Below are positions 14,911 to 24,520 of a stretch of 33,183 nucleotides of DNA, one piece after another. This stretch comes from Pelolinea sp. (GTDB taxonomy: Bacteria; Chloroflexota; Anaerolineae; Anaerolineales; Anaerolineaceae): assembly GCA_030692365.1 (NCBI GenBank), contig JAUYCC010000007.1:1-33183 (forward strand), written 5' to 3'. The translations under genes and the position numbers were made by a program. The first letter of the stretch is position 1, and every line of letters begins with the position of its first letter. Below the pieces are notes generated by a model, which searched no databases, was not told the origin of the DNA, and was given only the letters and a program-made list of their open reading frames with translations.

Positions 14911-15852
14911 ATGAAAATAAAGAAAGCCTTATTCACAGTAGCTATCATCATGTCTATGCTGGCATCCTGTGCCCCATTAATGCGGGCTAGCTCCGCCAAA
15001 TCATCCGAAGGTGTAATGCAAGATATTGCCGTTGCGCCCGCAGCAGCACCTGTAACGGAAAAAGCGATGGCTGGGGAAAGCGCGCAGAATTCCAATTATT
15101 CGTCGACTGGGGTAACGGCTGAACGGATTGTGATCAAAAACGCTAACCTGTCAATTGTCGTTACTGACCCGGCTGTCTCGATAGACGCGATCAGCAAGAT
15201 AGCAACAGGGATGGGTGGGTTTGTCGTTACTTCCAACATCTACAAAACCACCACCAGTTCCGGGCTTGAAGTCCCGACGGCCAACATCACCATCCGAGTC
15301 CCGGTGGGTCAACTGGACGCGGCTCTAAGCCAGATCAAAGCCATGGTCAGCGACTCCGCTGTGGATATCCTCAGCGAGGATGTTTCCGGGCAGGATGTCA
15401 CCGGTGAAGTCACGGACCTGGAATCCCGATTACGTAACCTGCAAGCTGCTGAAACGCAACTATTGGAGATCATGAACAATGCCACCAAAACCGAAGATGT
15501 GATTTCCATTTTCCGGGAATTGACTACTGTTCGCGGTGAAATTGAAGTCATCCAGGGTCAGATCAAGTATTACCGTGAATCCGCGAGTTTATCAGCAATC
15601 AGTATTATTCTTAAGGCAAAAGCTGCTGTTGAACCCATCACCGTTGGCGGCTGGCAGCCAGGCGTTGAAATTCAAAAAGCGCTGCAAGCGCTGGTAAACA
15701 GCAGTAAGGTCCTGGTCACCATTCTGATCTGGCTCGTCTTGTTCACGCTGCCCTTCCTGGCGATCATTTTCCTGCCTATTTTCTTCATCGTCAAAGCGAT
15801 TCGCAAACGCAAGCAGGGAAAGAAAGCAAAAGAACCCAAGAAAGAAGCGTAA
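14911..15852 (+). CDS. DUF4349 lipoprotein with C-terminal membrane helix
   Basis: A 313-aa secreted protein anchored at both ends. The N-terminus is a lipoprotein signal with lipobox LASC and modified Cys at residue 20. The DUF4349 domain fills about 60-245, from ERIVIKNANLSIVV through VPVGQLDAAL and a helical coiled segment (about 165-230, VTDLESRLRNLQAAETQLL). A transmembrane helix lies near 255-290, followed by a short lysine-rich cytoplasmic tail. The family has no established function. The start at 14911 is preferred over the ATG at 14887 because AAGGAGA lies 5 nt upstream and the signal peptide begins there. It has its own promoter and ends at a strong terminator. Confidence 0.88.
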   Translation: MKIKKALFTVAIIMSMLASCAPLMRASSAKSSEGVMQDIAVAPAAAPVTEKAMAGESAQNSNYSSTGVTAERIVIKNANLSIVVTDPAVSIDAISKIATGMGGFVVTSNIYKTTTSSGLEVPTANITIRVPVGQLDAALSQIKAMVSDSAVDILSEDVSGQDVTGEVTDLESRLRNLQAAETQLLEIMNNATKTEDVISIFRELTTVRGEIEVIQGQIKYYRESASLSAISIILKAKAAVEPITVGGWQPGVEIQKALQALVNSSKVLVTILIWLVLFTLPFLAIIFLPIFFIVKAIRKRKQGKKAKEPKKEA

Positions 15853-15860
15853 TAAAAACT

Positions 15861-15896
15861 ACTGCCCCGCCTGAAAGCAGGCGGGGCAGTTTTTTT
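15861..15896. terminator. Bidirectional terminator between convergent genes
   Basis: ACTGCCCCGCCT (15861-15872) pairs perfectly with AGGCGGGGCAGT (15879-15890) over a 6-nt loop. TTTTTT follows on the plus strand; on the minus strand AGTTTTATT follows. It serves the DUF4349 gene and the convergent GT-C gene. Confidence 0.92.
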
Positions 15897-15915
15897 AACA
15901 AATTATTGGTTTCCT

Positions 15916-18063
15916 TTATTTACAGGATTCTATGCAATATTCGTATAACGAGAAAAAAGGCCCTTGTGCTCTAAAGCGGAGATGATCAGTAAAAATCCAG
16001 CGGTAAGGGTCGCTGTCTAAAAGGACAGGCGCTTCACCATAAATAAAGCTCACTCCGATTGACTTTAGGTAGTCATTCGCTTGATCCGACTTTAGTTTTT
16101 CAAAATACTTAGCGCTGTTGATCAACCCATCCAAGTTCACGATCTTCCGATCAGGGACAAAATAACCCACCAGCCCGCCGCCGGTCATGCCAATAACATC
16201 TCCGGGATGGGTCTGTGATTCAATAAAATACTTTTCACCCAGATAATCATATTGCTTGATTGCAACACCCTTTAGGGGAAAATCGCGTGCGATGGTAAAC
16301 ACAAAGCCTGCAACCAGTAAAATGACTGCCACTGATGAAAATCCTGTAATCAATTTTTGTCCCATTTTCTTACCACGCAAACTATTCAGCGCGGAACCCA
16401 AGGTTAGCCCGAAGACAATTACAAGCAAGATCATCTCACCGATCCAGTACCAGTATTTGGCATGCAGGTATCCGGTGGTTTTGTACGAAATTACATGTAT
16501 GAAGCAGCCAGATGCCAGCGCCGCCAATCCCAGCCGGTCGGCAAGCCGGGCAAAAATCTGCCACGAGCCAATGAGCGCCGCAATTAGAATGGCTATTAAA
16601 ACAATCCAAACCAGCGCGAGCATATAAGGGTGCGCCACAGAGTTTGGGCTGCTTACCAGCCCGAAACTTCTGGATAGCCATAAAGCCAGCGAATTAATGG
16701 GTTTGGTGACCAGCCAAAACGGTCCTGTTTCAACACTTGGGTCGAAAATCCCCTTGATTACGCCTTGCAGGGTTGTAATCGGCCGTCCATAAACGGTATT
16801 AGGCAGCGTCCCCCACCAGCGCTTGATCTGCCCACTTACCGGCATGGCGCTGCCGGCATAGGCTTTGTTGATCGCCATATACCCGGCAAGGATAGTAAAA
16901 ACCGGTATGAAATAACTCATTGCAGCGGAAAGCCATGTTCGCCAATTATTTTTTAAAGTGATGTCAGCATCTTCGCATCCATATCGCTGGCAGCGTATAA
17001 ACCGGAATGCCATAAGAGAGGCAATGAAAAGCAAGGTAAGCAACCAATCTATGAAGAGGACGGACCGTGAAAAACCTCTGAAAGTGTGCAAAATATCATG
17101 CGCTATAAAGAAAATGAATCCGATGAGCAAAGAGGAAATGGTTACTGCCGCGATAGACCTCAGTATTACTTGTCTTAAATCCTTGATATAGTTGATATCA
17201 TAGAGGTGAAGAAAATAAAAGGTTACTGGTTTGATGACAAGCGAGAAAGCGGCCAGCATATAAAAGAAAGACAGGAAATTAAAAATATTATCTGTCGCCT
17301 GTATTCTCAAATAATAACTAATGACTATTACAGAGAGGATCAGACAAAAGTCAAAAAGCGCCGACCAGCGCAGGCTGCTTGATCGAAATATCAGCCAGAC
17401 GCCAACCATCAGGACGATGAAAATATTATCCAGGCGGCTTAAAAAGCACAGGATAGCTGCCAGACTGATACCCAGATAACTCTTTATTTGTGAAGTTCGA
17501 TTATCCGATTTGTCCGGTAGTCGTGTCAGACAATAAACCAAGAATATTATCGAAAGCGCATTGATCCCGGATTCAAGCCCCAGTTTGGTAGTAATCCCAT
17601 GAATCGCAGGAAAGAACATCCAAAAAGCCGCGGCTGCCCAGCCAATTTCCTCAGAGAAATGATCCGCGAAAATTCTGTAAAGCAGATAACCGCTAATTGC
17701 GTTCAAAACGCCCTGAAAAACGATCAACACCCTCAACGGGAGGAACAGGTCAAACCGTGCCAGTGCGAAAACCGGCACGCAGACCAGCATCCAGAGCGGG
17801 TGAAAGCCGTTGGTGGGCGCAATGCCGTCAAAGGTTATCCCGGCGCCCTCGGTGATGTTCTGTGCTGTCTTGAAATAGTAAAAAGCATCATCGGTCAGAT
17901 ACCAATTAAGTAATGTATCCGGTTTGGAAAAGGATACATATACATGAGGGATCAGGTTGATAATCAGAATAAGAAGAAAAATAAGTATTTTTCTGTTTTT
18001 CATTCGGAATTTAACCCTCGAATTTAAATTATAGAGAAAATATTCCGCGAGTTTTTTTCCCAC
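15916..18063 (-). CDS. Polytopic GT-C-fold glycosyltransferase-like membrane protein
   Basis: A 715-aa protein with about a dozen membrane helices and a soluble C-terminal part of roughly 110 residues. The first extracytoplasmic loop carries an acidic pair in LTDDAFYYFKTAQ (D58, D59), the usual catalytic feature of GT-C enzymes that use lipid-linked sugars. GITFDGIAPTNGFHPLW follows, as in related uncharacterised proteins. Donor and acceptor are unknown. The start is a GTG: TAAGGAG lies 8 nt upstream and overlaps the fhs stop codon. The ATG at 18003 has no such site. Only 12 nt separate it from fhs, so translation is probably coupled. It ends at the two-way terminator. Confidence 0.8.
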   Translation of the reverse strand: MGKKLAEYFLYNLNSRVKFRMKNRKILIFLLILIINLIPHVYVSFSKPDTLLNWYLTDDAFYYFKTAQNITEGAGITFDGIAPTNGFHPLWMLVCVPVFALARFDLFLPLRVLIVFQGVLNAISGYLLYRIFADHFSEEIGWAAAAFWMFFPAIHGITTKLGLESGINALSIIFLVYCLTRLPDKSDNRTSQIKSYLGISLAAILCFLSRLDNIFIVLMVGVWLIFRSSSLRWSALFDFCLILSVIVISYYLRIQATDNIFNFLSFFYMLAAFSLVIKPVTFYFLHLYDINYIKDLRQVILRSIAAVTISSLLIGFIFFIAHDILHTFRGFSRSVLFIDWLLTLLFIASLMAFRFIRCQRYGCEDADITLKNNWRTWLSAAMSYFIPVFTILAGYMAINKAYAGSAMPVSGQIKRWWGTLPNTVYGRPITTLQGVIKGIFDPSVETGPFWLVTKPINSLALWLSRSFGLVSSPNSVAHPYMLALVWIVLIAILIAALIGSWQIFARLADRLGLAALASGCFIHVISYKTTGYLHAKYWYWIGEMILLVIVFGLTLGSALNSLRGKKMGQKLITGFSSVAVILLVAGFVFTIARDFPLKGVAIKQYDYLGEKYFIESQTHPGDVIGMTGGGLVGYFVPDRKIVNLDGLINSAKYFEKLKSDQANDYLKSIGVSFIYGEAPVLLDSDPYRWIFTDHLRFRAQGPFFSLYEYCIESCK

Positions 18064-18075
18064 GGAATGTTCTCC

Positions 18076-19992
18076 TTACGACAAACCTACAATCTTTCCA
18101 GTCTTAGGATCAATATCCATATCCATAAAAGCTGGCCGTGTAGGCAAACCGGGCATGGTGCTGATCTCTCCCAGAATAGGAAAAAGGAAACCCGCCCCGG
18201 CTGACGCTCGTACATCCCGGATGGGAATACGGAAGCCCTTGGGGACTCCCTTCAAGGCAGGATCATGGCTCAGACTGAGATGTGTCTTGGCCATGCAGAT
18301 GGGCAAGTTATCCAGCCCAAGGCGGGTGTACTCTGTTATGCGCTCCTCCGCCTCAGGACTGTAATCCACCCCGTCAGCGCCATAGACTTCCTTTGCGATT
18401 GTTTCAATTTTCTTCTTGATCGGCCAATCCAGGGGGTAAAGGAATTTGAAGTTGACCGGCTGTTCCGCCGCCCGGACAACCGCTTTCGCCAGGTTAAGAG
18501 CGCCTTTACCGCCCTCTTCCCAATGGTTGCTAACCACAGCGTCAAACGCCCCGCCCTCTTCAATGGACATTTTCCGCACTAGTTCAAGTTCGGCGTCAGA
18601 ATCCGTAAAGAAGCGATTGACAACTACCACAACCGGAACGCCATATTTTTTGGCAATACCAATATGATGGATCAGATTATCCATTCCCTTACGGAGCAAT
18701 TCAAGGTTTTCTTCCTTATATGCAGGGTCAAGCGGGCTGCCCGCTACGACCCTGGGTCCGCCACCGTGCATCTTTAGCGCGCGAACCGTCGCGACCAGCA
18801 CAACCACCGATGGGATCAATCCAGAGTAGCGGCATTTGATATCGAAGAATTTTTCCATACCCATATCGGCGCCAAACCCGGATTCCGTGACAACATACTC
18901 CGCCAGTTTAAGGCCGATCTTGTCCGCAATAATAGAGCTGTTACCGTGGGCGATATTGGCAAACGGGCCGGCATGCACAAACACAGGCGTGCCTTCGAGC
19001 GTTTGCATCATGGTTGGTTTAATCGCGTCTTTCATCAGCACCGTCAGGGCGCCCCCCACCCCCAGATCATCCGCCGTGACCGCATTACCTTTTTTATCCA
19101 GCGCCACAACCATTTCACCCAGCCGTCGGCGCATATCAACCAGATCAGTGGTTAAAGCAAGCACGGCCATAATCTCGCTGGCCACCGTGATATAAAATCC
19201 AGTCTTGCGCTCCATGCCCTTTTCCGCTTCTCCCTGACCAACCGTTATTTCGCGTAAGAAACGGTCATTGGTGTCCAGCCCCCGCATCCAGGTGATGGTA
19301 TCAGGGTCAATATCCAGCCTTACAAAACGAGACCGTTCTTCCGGGGTCATTTCATTCGGATCGGATTTAATAATTCCCAATTTTTTCTTGCGGTTAAGCA
19401 TACCAAGCCCAAATGACCGCTGGCCTTTTTTATCTTCCGGGAACAGCCGGCGGAAAAGCGCGTCGTCCGATTGGGAGGATTCGTGGAAAATGCGCGCGTC
19501 AATGGCTGCCGCGAGCAGATTATTGGCTGCCGTAATGGCATGCAGGTCACCGGTAAGGTGCAGGTTTAAATCATCCATGGGAATCACCTGGCTGTAACCG
19601 CCGCCGGCAGCGCCGCCTTTGATGCCAAAGGTTGGTCCCTGGCTGGGCTGGCGGATGCAGGTGATGACCCGTTTCCCCAAATGGGCACCCAAAGCCTGGC
19701 TGAGACCAACCGTTGTGGTGGTCTTGCCCTCGCCCAAAGGTGTCGGGGTAATAGCAGTCACATCAATATACTTGCCATCCGGCAGGTGGCTCAGACGATC
19801 AAGAACTTCCAGTTTAATTTTTGCTTTGTAAGGACCATATAGTTCAACTTCTTCAGGAAGCAGCCCCAATTCTTCGGCGATTAGCATGGCCAGTTTTAGT
19901 TCGGCATCTTGCGCGATTTCAATATCGGAAGGAATCGGTTTTTTTAAATGTAGAGGGGTTGGAGAAAATTTTCTTGATGATTGATTATCCAT
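18076..19992 (-). CDS. fhs: Formate-tetrahydrofolate ligase
   Basis: Makes 10-formyl-THF from formate, THF and ATP in the cytoplasm; with FolD it joins formate to the methylene-THF pool and is a methyl-branch enzyme of the acetyl-CoA pathway. The 638-aa protein is longer than the common 555-560 aa bacterial form. It has an N-terminal extension and an insertion around [13 protein letters not shown] that recall the synthetase domain of eukaryotic C1-THF synthase. The P-loop [15 protein letters not shown] (82-96) is intact, as are [19 protein letters not shown] and GGGPRVVAG. The ATG has AGAAGGGA upstream. The GT-C gene follows within 12 nt. Presence of fhs does not by itself prove acetogenesis. 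Confidence 0.97.
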   Translation of the reverse strand: MDNQSSRKFSPTPLHLKKPIPSDIEIAQDAELKLAMLIAEELGLLPEEVELYGPYKAKIKLEVLDRLSHLPDGKYIDVTAITPTPLGEGKTTTTVGLSQALGAHLGKRVITCIRQPSQGPTFGIKGGAAGGGYSQVIPMDDLNLHLTGDLHAITAANNLLAAAIDARIFHESSQSDDALFRRLFPEDKKGQRSFGLGMLNRKKKLGIIKSDPNEMTPEERSRFVRLDIDPDTITWMRGLDTNDRFLREITVGQGEAEKGMERKTGFYITVASEIMAVLALTTDLVDMRRRLGEMVVALDKKGNAVTADDLGVGGALTVLMKDAIKPTMMQTLEGTPVFVHAGPFANIAHGNSSIIADKIGLKLAEYVVTESGFGADMGMEKFFDIKCRYSGLIPSVVVLVATVRALKMHGGGPRVVAGSPLDPAYKEENLELLRKGMDNLIHHIGIAKKYGVPVVVVVNRFFTDSDAELELVRKMSIEEGGAFDAVVSNHWEEGGKGALNLAKAVVRAAEQPVNFKFLYPLDWPIKKKIETIAKEVYGADGVDYSPEAEERITEYTRLGLDNLPICMAKTHLSLSHDPALKGVPKGFRIPIRDVRASAGAGFLFPILGEISTMPGLPTRPAFMDMDIDPKTGKIVGLS

Positions 19993-20100
19993 AAATTGTT
20001 CCCTTCTTTTGTGAACAACCTTGCGAATTTAATTATCCCACAAGGCAATTCGTTTTTTTGCCGATTAAACTCATAATCCCCTTTTAGTATTTATTAGCAA

Positions 20101-21348
20101 TTAATTTGGTTGAAGCGGCGGAATTTCCCACTCAACAGCTTTTGCAAATCTGTGTTTCGTTTTGTTATAAAGAAAAGCAAAAGCGCAAGCAGCCACCACG
20201 GAAAGCAAACCGGCCAGATACCAGACCAGGCGCGGATCGTAATTATCCATTATCAATCCTGCCAGGGTGGGCGCGACCGCGTTCGGAATTGCCCAGGTAT
20301 ATCCGAATGCCGCCATATACCTGGCGCGCATATCTTCTGGCGCGAAATAAGCCACCAAAGCCTGCGCTGTGGGAATATGCACCATTTCGCCGATGGTGAT
20401 GATAGCCATCGCCAACATGAATAGCCCAAAGGAGCTAACAAATCCGAACATACTGAAACCTATTCCATACAATACAGTGGCGACGATCATCAACAGCAAG
20501 GGCTGATAATTCTTAATTTTCCTGGTAATCCAGAACTGGAAGAGCACTACCATGGCTGCGTTCATGCTCATCATAAACCCAAAGTCCTTCGCGGGAATGT
20601 CATGTACTTTGAAAAGATAAACAGACAACGTGCTGTACATCTGTGCATAAACAATGATCATAATGATGGAAGCAAAAATAAAAGACATGAAAAAGCGATC
20701 TTTGATGACTTTTCCGTATCCAGACAGAGTGGTCAGCAATGACTCCGATGGATGATCAGCGCTTCTCTCCGGCTTAGTCTCCGGAATGCTTTTAAACACA
20801 ATTAATGCGGTTATTGTGCTGGCGCAAGCGTCAAGGATAAACAAAAGCAAATAGGATACTCCGGCTAGCAGCCCGCCAATCGCCGGGCCAATGGTTACAG
20901 CCAGGTTCGCCACAACCCGGAGCAAGCTGAATCCTTCTGACCGCTGCTCGCCTTTGAGCAGGTCCGCGACCATGGCCTGCTGGGCAGGATGGCCGATATC
21001 CGAGAATAACCCGGCAAAAATCGCCACAAAATAGAAAGCGCGGATGTCATTGACAAATCCCATTGTCAAAGCAGTTCCCGCACTGAAAAGCAGGCCAAAG
21101 ATAAGGATGATCTTCCGCCCAAATTTATCCGCCAGCGCACCGCCTACAGTGCTGCCGATCAGACTGCTGATCGACCACGTACCGAATAAAAGCCCGATTT
21201 CGGTCATGCCAACATTAAATCTTTGGGCGACATAGAGGGATAGAAAAGGGAAGATCAACCCGCCGCCCAGACGGTCAATAAAGGTAGCAGCAATAAGGAT
21301 GCGGAACGTCCGCGGAAAGGCGATAAATTGGGATTTCAGTTTATTCAA
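20101..21348 (-). CDS. Major facilitator superfamily transporter
   Basis: A 415-aa permease with twelve predicted helices in two halves. Motif A appears after helix 2 as GGALADKFGRK. The halves are joined by a cytoplasmic loop near residues 190-215 (SIPETKPERSADHPSE). The phrase FIDRLGGGLIFPFLSLY in helix 1 and the overall form suggest a drug or multidrug exporter-like group (MdtH/YfkF-like), but the substrate is not determined. The start is a TTG with CCGGAGG 7 nt upstream, which is convincing. It is divergent from the selA operon, separated by 138 nt. fhs lies about 108 nt downstream on the same strand. Confidence 0.88.
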   Translation of the reverse strand: MNKLKSQFIAFPRTFRILIAATFIDRLGGGLIFPFLSLYVAQRFNVGMTEIGLLFGTWSISSLIGSTVGGALADKFGRKIILIFGLLFSAGTALTMGFVNDIRAFYFVAIFAGLFSDIGHPAQQAMVADLLKGEQRSEGFSLLRVVANLAVTIGPAIGGLLAGVSYLLLFILDACASTITALIVFKSIPETKPERSADHPSESLLTTLSGYGKVIKDRFFMSFIFASIIMIIVYAQMYSTLSVYLFKVHDIPAKDFGFMMSMNAAMVVLFQFWITRKIKNYQPLLLMIVATVLYGIGFSMFGFVSSFGLFMLAMAIITIGEMVHIPTAQALVAYFAPEDMRARYMAAFGYTWAIPNAVAPTLAGLIMDNYDPRLVWYLAGLLSVVAACAFAFLYNKTKHRFAKAVEWEIPPLQPN

Positions 21349-21468
21349 CTATCCAGCCTCCGGAAAGTGAAGGGCAATTATAACCTTCAACAAGATTTCA
21401 CTTGCTTTCCACAATATACGTATGACTTGTTAAATGATTTTTACCAAAGATTTCTTAATATTATTGAT

Positions 21469-21477
21469 TGATATAAT
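21469..21477 (+). promoter_or_regulatory. Extended -10 promoter of the selA operon, leaderless type
   Basis: TGATATAAT (TGN plus a perfect TATAAT at 21472-21477) ends 9 nt before the ATG at 21487. Transcription would start within 0-4 nt of that ATG. The 9 nt between, CAGTCCAGC, contain no Shine-Dalgarno sequence. No good -35 box is seen. Confidence 0.55.
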
Positions 21478-21486
21478 CAGTCCAGC

Positions 21487-21897
21487 ATGGCACATAAATC
21501 TTACCTGCCGCCATTTGGCAAGATTTTTATCACCAGTCTGCTGCTCAGCATTATGGGGTTGGGCGGTCTAGCTTTCATTTTTATTGCGCTTGAACCCACG
21601 CTCTGGCCGCGCTGGATGTTCTATCTCTTTCTGACAATGGCAGGAACCGGATTGGCGCTCCCTGCTGCTTATATCATCCAACGCCGTCTGGCAAAGCAAT
21701 ATGTGCCCGCAAGAGTTTTGATCCGGGAAGGCTTGTTCTTCGGCATCTATCTGGATCTGCTTGCCTGGCTGCAAATTGGCCGCATCACCTCCAACCTGGT
21801 CATTTTCTTTCTTGCCGGCGGCATGATCCTTTTGGAAGTGTTTTTACGCATGGCTGAAAAAGCCACTTTCAGGGCGGATGAATTCTCAGATGAGTGA
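21487..21897 (+). CDS. Small four-helix membrane protein of unknown function
   Basis: I do not recognise a named family. The 136-aa protein has about four hydrophobic segments (around 12-34, 40-62, 82-98 and 103-120). A basic loop QRRLAKQYVPARVLIREG lies between the second and third, and the C-terminus is acidic. The ATG is preceded by TATAAT only 9 nt away and lacks a ribosome-binding site, so it is probably translated from a leaderless mRNA. It is the first gene of a seven-gene plus-strand run and overlaps the start of selA by 20 nt. Function cannot be inferred beyond membrane location. Confidence 0.8.
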   Translation: MAHKSYLPPFGKIFITSLLLSIMGLGGLAFIFIALEPTLWPRWMFYLFLTMAGTGLALPAAYIIQRRLAKQYVPARVLIREGLFFGIYLDLLAWLQIGRITSNLVIFFLAGGMILLEVFLRMAEKATFRADEFSDE

Positions 21898-23236
21898 GCT
21901 GCAAAACCTGCCATCGCTGGACGTGCTGCTCCAGCAAAAACAAACCGCTGAATTAATCAACCATTACGGCCGGGAAATCACCGTCAAAGCCTTAAGATTT
22001 TCACTGGACTCATTTCGCGACGCCATAAAGAATGGCGCACCTTCACCCTCCCATGATTCAATTCTTACGCAAGCAGAACAACAGCTCAATACCTGGCTAA
22101 GACCTTCGTTAGTGCCTGTTATCAACGCCAGCGGTGTTATCCTGCACACCAACTTGGGCCGCGCTCCCCTCAGCGAAGAAACCATCGTGGCCATGCAGAC
22201 TGTTTCTTCCTCCTATAGCACGCTTGAGTATGACCTACCCGCGGGAAAAAGGGGAAAACGCTCAACGCACGCTGAAGGGCTCTTGAAACTGCTCACCGGT
22301 GTTGAAAGCGCGCTGGTGGTGAACAACAACGCGGCGGCTGTGCTGCTGGTGCTCAGCGCGCTGGCCAACCGCAAACGGGCGCTCATCGCCAACTCCCAAC
22401 TGGTCGAGATCGGCGGCGGATTCCGCGTGCCGGATGTTATGCGCCAATCCGGCGCGAAACTTGTTGCGGTGGGCACCACCAACCGCGTGCACCTCTCTGA
22501 TTATCAAACTGCGCTGAAAGAGCCAGCCGCCCTGGTTCTGACCGCGCACCATTCCAATTTTAAGATCATCGGGTTCACAGCCGAACCCGAATTGGCAGAC
22601 CTGGCCATGTTATGCCACAAGGCAGGCTTGCCTTTGGTGTACGACCTTGGGTCAGGCGCGTTACTGGATACAGCCTCTTTTGGTCTGGCGCATGAGCCAA
22701 CCGTTCAGGAAGCTCTGGAAGCTGGGGCAGATATTATTTGCTTTTCCGGCGATAAACTGCTCGGCGGACCGCAGGCAGGCATCATCATCGGTAAGAAGGA
22801 CTTGATGGATAAAGTCAAAGCCCACCCTCTGGCACGCGCTGTGCGAGCGGATAAGCTCTGCCTGGCGGGCATTGCCGCGACTCTGACCCATTATCTGAAA
22901 GGCGAAGCGCTCGAGAAAATTCCGGCGTGGCGCATGATTTCCCGGGATGTTGAAGCTATTAGAAATCAGGCGGAATCATGGAAAGAAACGCTAAAAGCCG
23001 GGGAAGTAATACCTGGCAGTTCCATGGTTGGTGGCGGCAGCCTACCGGGTGAAAGCCAGCCCACATTTCTTTTTGCCTTGAATGTTAAAAGCCCTGACCG
23101 GTTCCTGGAAAAGTTGAGGGGGCTGCCAGTGCCGGTAATCGCACGCATCGAAGATGATCGGGTTGTTTTTGACCCGCGTACCGTATTACCTTTCCAAGAA
23201 TCAATTCTGCTAGAGGAATTAAATTCATTACTTTAA
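21878..23236 (+). CDS. selA: L-seryl-tRNA(Sec) selenium transferase SelA
   Basis: A PLP enzyme that converts seryl-tRNA(Sec) to selenocysteinyl-tRNA with selenophosphate, needed to insert selenocysteine at UGA codons. The 452-aa length is normal. Seen are VINASGVILHTNLGRAPLS (81-99), ALVVNNNAAAVLL, VYDLGSGALL and the PLP lysine K293 in FSGDKLLGGPQAG. The ATG at 21878 overlaps the gene before; the ATG at 21890 is an alternative losing four residues. Translation is probably coupled to the upstream membrane protein gene. No selB, selD or tRNA-Sec gene is in the window, and no UGA-containing selenoprotein gene was recognised. The organism should carry these elsewhere, probably for a formate dehydrogenase or similar; that is inference. 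Confidence 0.95.
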   Translation: MNSQMSELQNLPSLDVLLQQKQTAELINHYGREITVKALRFSLDSFRDAIKNGAPSPSHDSILTQAEQQLNTWLRPSLVPVINASGVILHTNLGRAPLSEETIVAMQTVSSSYSTLEYDLPAGKRGKRSTHAEGLLKLLTGVESALVVNNNAAAVLLVLSALANRKRALIANSQLVEIGGGFRVPDVMRQSGAKLVAVGTTNRVHLSDYQTALKEPAALVLTAHHSNFKIIGFTAEPELADLAMLCHKAGLPLVYDLGSGALLDTASFGLAHEPTVQEALEAGADIICFSGDKLLGGPQAGIIIGKKDLMDKVKAHPLARAVRADKLCLAGIAATLTHYLKGEALEKIPAWRMISRDVEAIRNQAESWKETLKAGEVIPGSSMVGGGSLPGESQPTFLFALNVKSPDRFLEKLRGLPVPVIARIEDDRVVFDPRTVLPFQESILLEELNSLL

Positions 23237-23257
23237 TCCTATTTTTTCGGAGCAACC

Positions 23258-24520
23258 ATGAAATCAGACATTGACGCATTTTTGAAAGCACAAAATATTG
23301 ATGCCCTGTGGGTAATGGGCGCCATGAAGCATAATGCGGATATGGTGTACTTCACCAGTACCCAGGAAGTAAAAAGCGCGGATCTATTCAAACTGGTCGG
23401 TAAACCGCCTGTGGTTTACCATGCTACCGCCATGGAACGCGGGGAAGCTGCCAAATCAGGTCTTGAAACCCACGCGTTTGATACTGCCATGCCTTTGGAA
23501 ACCTACCTGAACAAGCATCAGGGTGATTTTACCGCCGCCATTGCCGAGCGTTACCATGATGTTTTCCATGAAATTGGTCTTACCAAAGGTCGCGTAGCAA
23601 TTTCAGGCACAGCCCCCGTGCATATCGCCTTCTCAATCCTTACCGCGCTTAAGCCGCTACTGCCCGAGGTCGAATTCACCAGTTTTTTGAAGGACAGCGC
23701 GGTTCAAAAGGCGCGCATGACGAAAGAAACCGATGAAGTGGAGCGAATCCGTAAAATGGGGCAAATTACAACCCGTGTAGTTGGCAAAGCCGCGGATTTT
23801 CTCACCAGCCAGAAAGTAGAAAATAACCAACTTGTTGGCGAGGATGGTAAACCAATCACGATTTCATCTATCAAAAGTCGTATCAACCTTTGGCTGGCGG
23901 AACTAGGCGCTGAAAACCCGGAGGAGACGATTTTCGCCATCGGACGAGATGCGGGCATTCCGCACAACACGGGCAACCCTGAAGATGTGATCGAACTGGG
24001 AAAACCCATCGTGTTTGATATTTATCCGTGCGAAAAAGGCGGCGGATTTTTTTATGATTTCACCCGCACTTGGTGCCTGGGCTATGCGCCTGAAGAGGTT
24101 CAGAAATTACACGACCAAGTGGCGTCTGTTTTTCATCACATTACCGGTACGCTTGAAGCTGGTAAACCTTTTAAGTTCTACCAAGAAAAAACCTGCCAGC
24201 TTTTCTCCGATATGGGGCATATTACCATCGTGGATAAACCCGATACCACCGAGGGATATGTGCACAGCATCGGCCACGGGTTGGGGCTGGACGTGCATGA
24301 AAATCCCTTCAGTGGCATCACCGCGTCGGCAGGCGATATCCTTAAACCGGGTGTTGTTTTCACCATCGAACCAGGGCTGTATTATCCTTCCAAAGACATG
24401 GGTGTGCGTATTGAAGATACGGTATATTTAAATCCGAAAGGGCAGTTTGAAATCCTGGCGGATTATCCTTATGACCTTGTACTACCGATGAAAAGAAAAT
24501 ATGATGAACCTAAAGGCTGA
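23258..24520 (+). CDS. M24-family metallopeptidase (Xaa-Pro aminopeptidase/dipeptidase-like)
   Basis: A 420-aa creatinase-fold enzyme. An N-terminal domain (1-150) precedes the pita-bread catalytic domain. The five metal ligands are present in order: D254 and D267 (VFDIYPCEKGGGFFYDFTRTW region), H340 in SIGHGLGLDVHE, E371 in TIEPGLY and E386 in RIEDTVY. Such enzymes cleave N-terminal Xaa-Pro bonds or Xaa-Pro dipeptides, but subgroup specificity cannot be read from motifs. It begins 21 nt after selA, with CGGAG upstream, and its last 20 nt overlap tsaD. An alternative M24 subtype with another substrate is possible. Confidence 0.9.
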   Translation: MKSDIDAFLKAQNIDALWVMGAMKHNADMVYFTSTQEVKSADLFKLVGKPPVVYHATAMERGEAAKSGLETHAFDTAMPLETYLNKHQGDFTAAIAERYHDVFHEIGLTKGRVAISGTAPVHIAFSILTALKPLLPEVEFTSFLKDSAVQKARMTKETDEVERIRKMGQITTRVVGKAADFLTSQKVENNQLVGEDGKPITISSIKSRINLWLAELGAENPEETIFAIGRDAGIPHNTGNPEDVIELGKPIVFDIYPCEKGGGFFYDFTRTWCLGYAPEEVQKLHDQVASVFHHITGTLEAGKPFKFYQEKTCQLFSDMGHITIVDKPDTTEGYVHSIGHGLGLDVHENPFSGITASAGDILKPGVVFTIEPGLYYPSKDMGVRIEDTVYLNPKGQFEILADYPYDLVLPMKRKYDEPKG

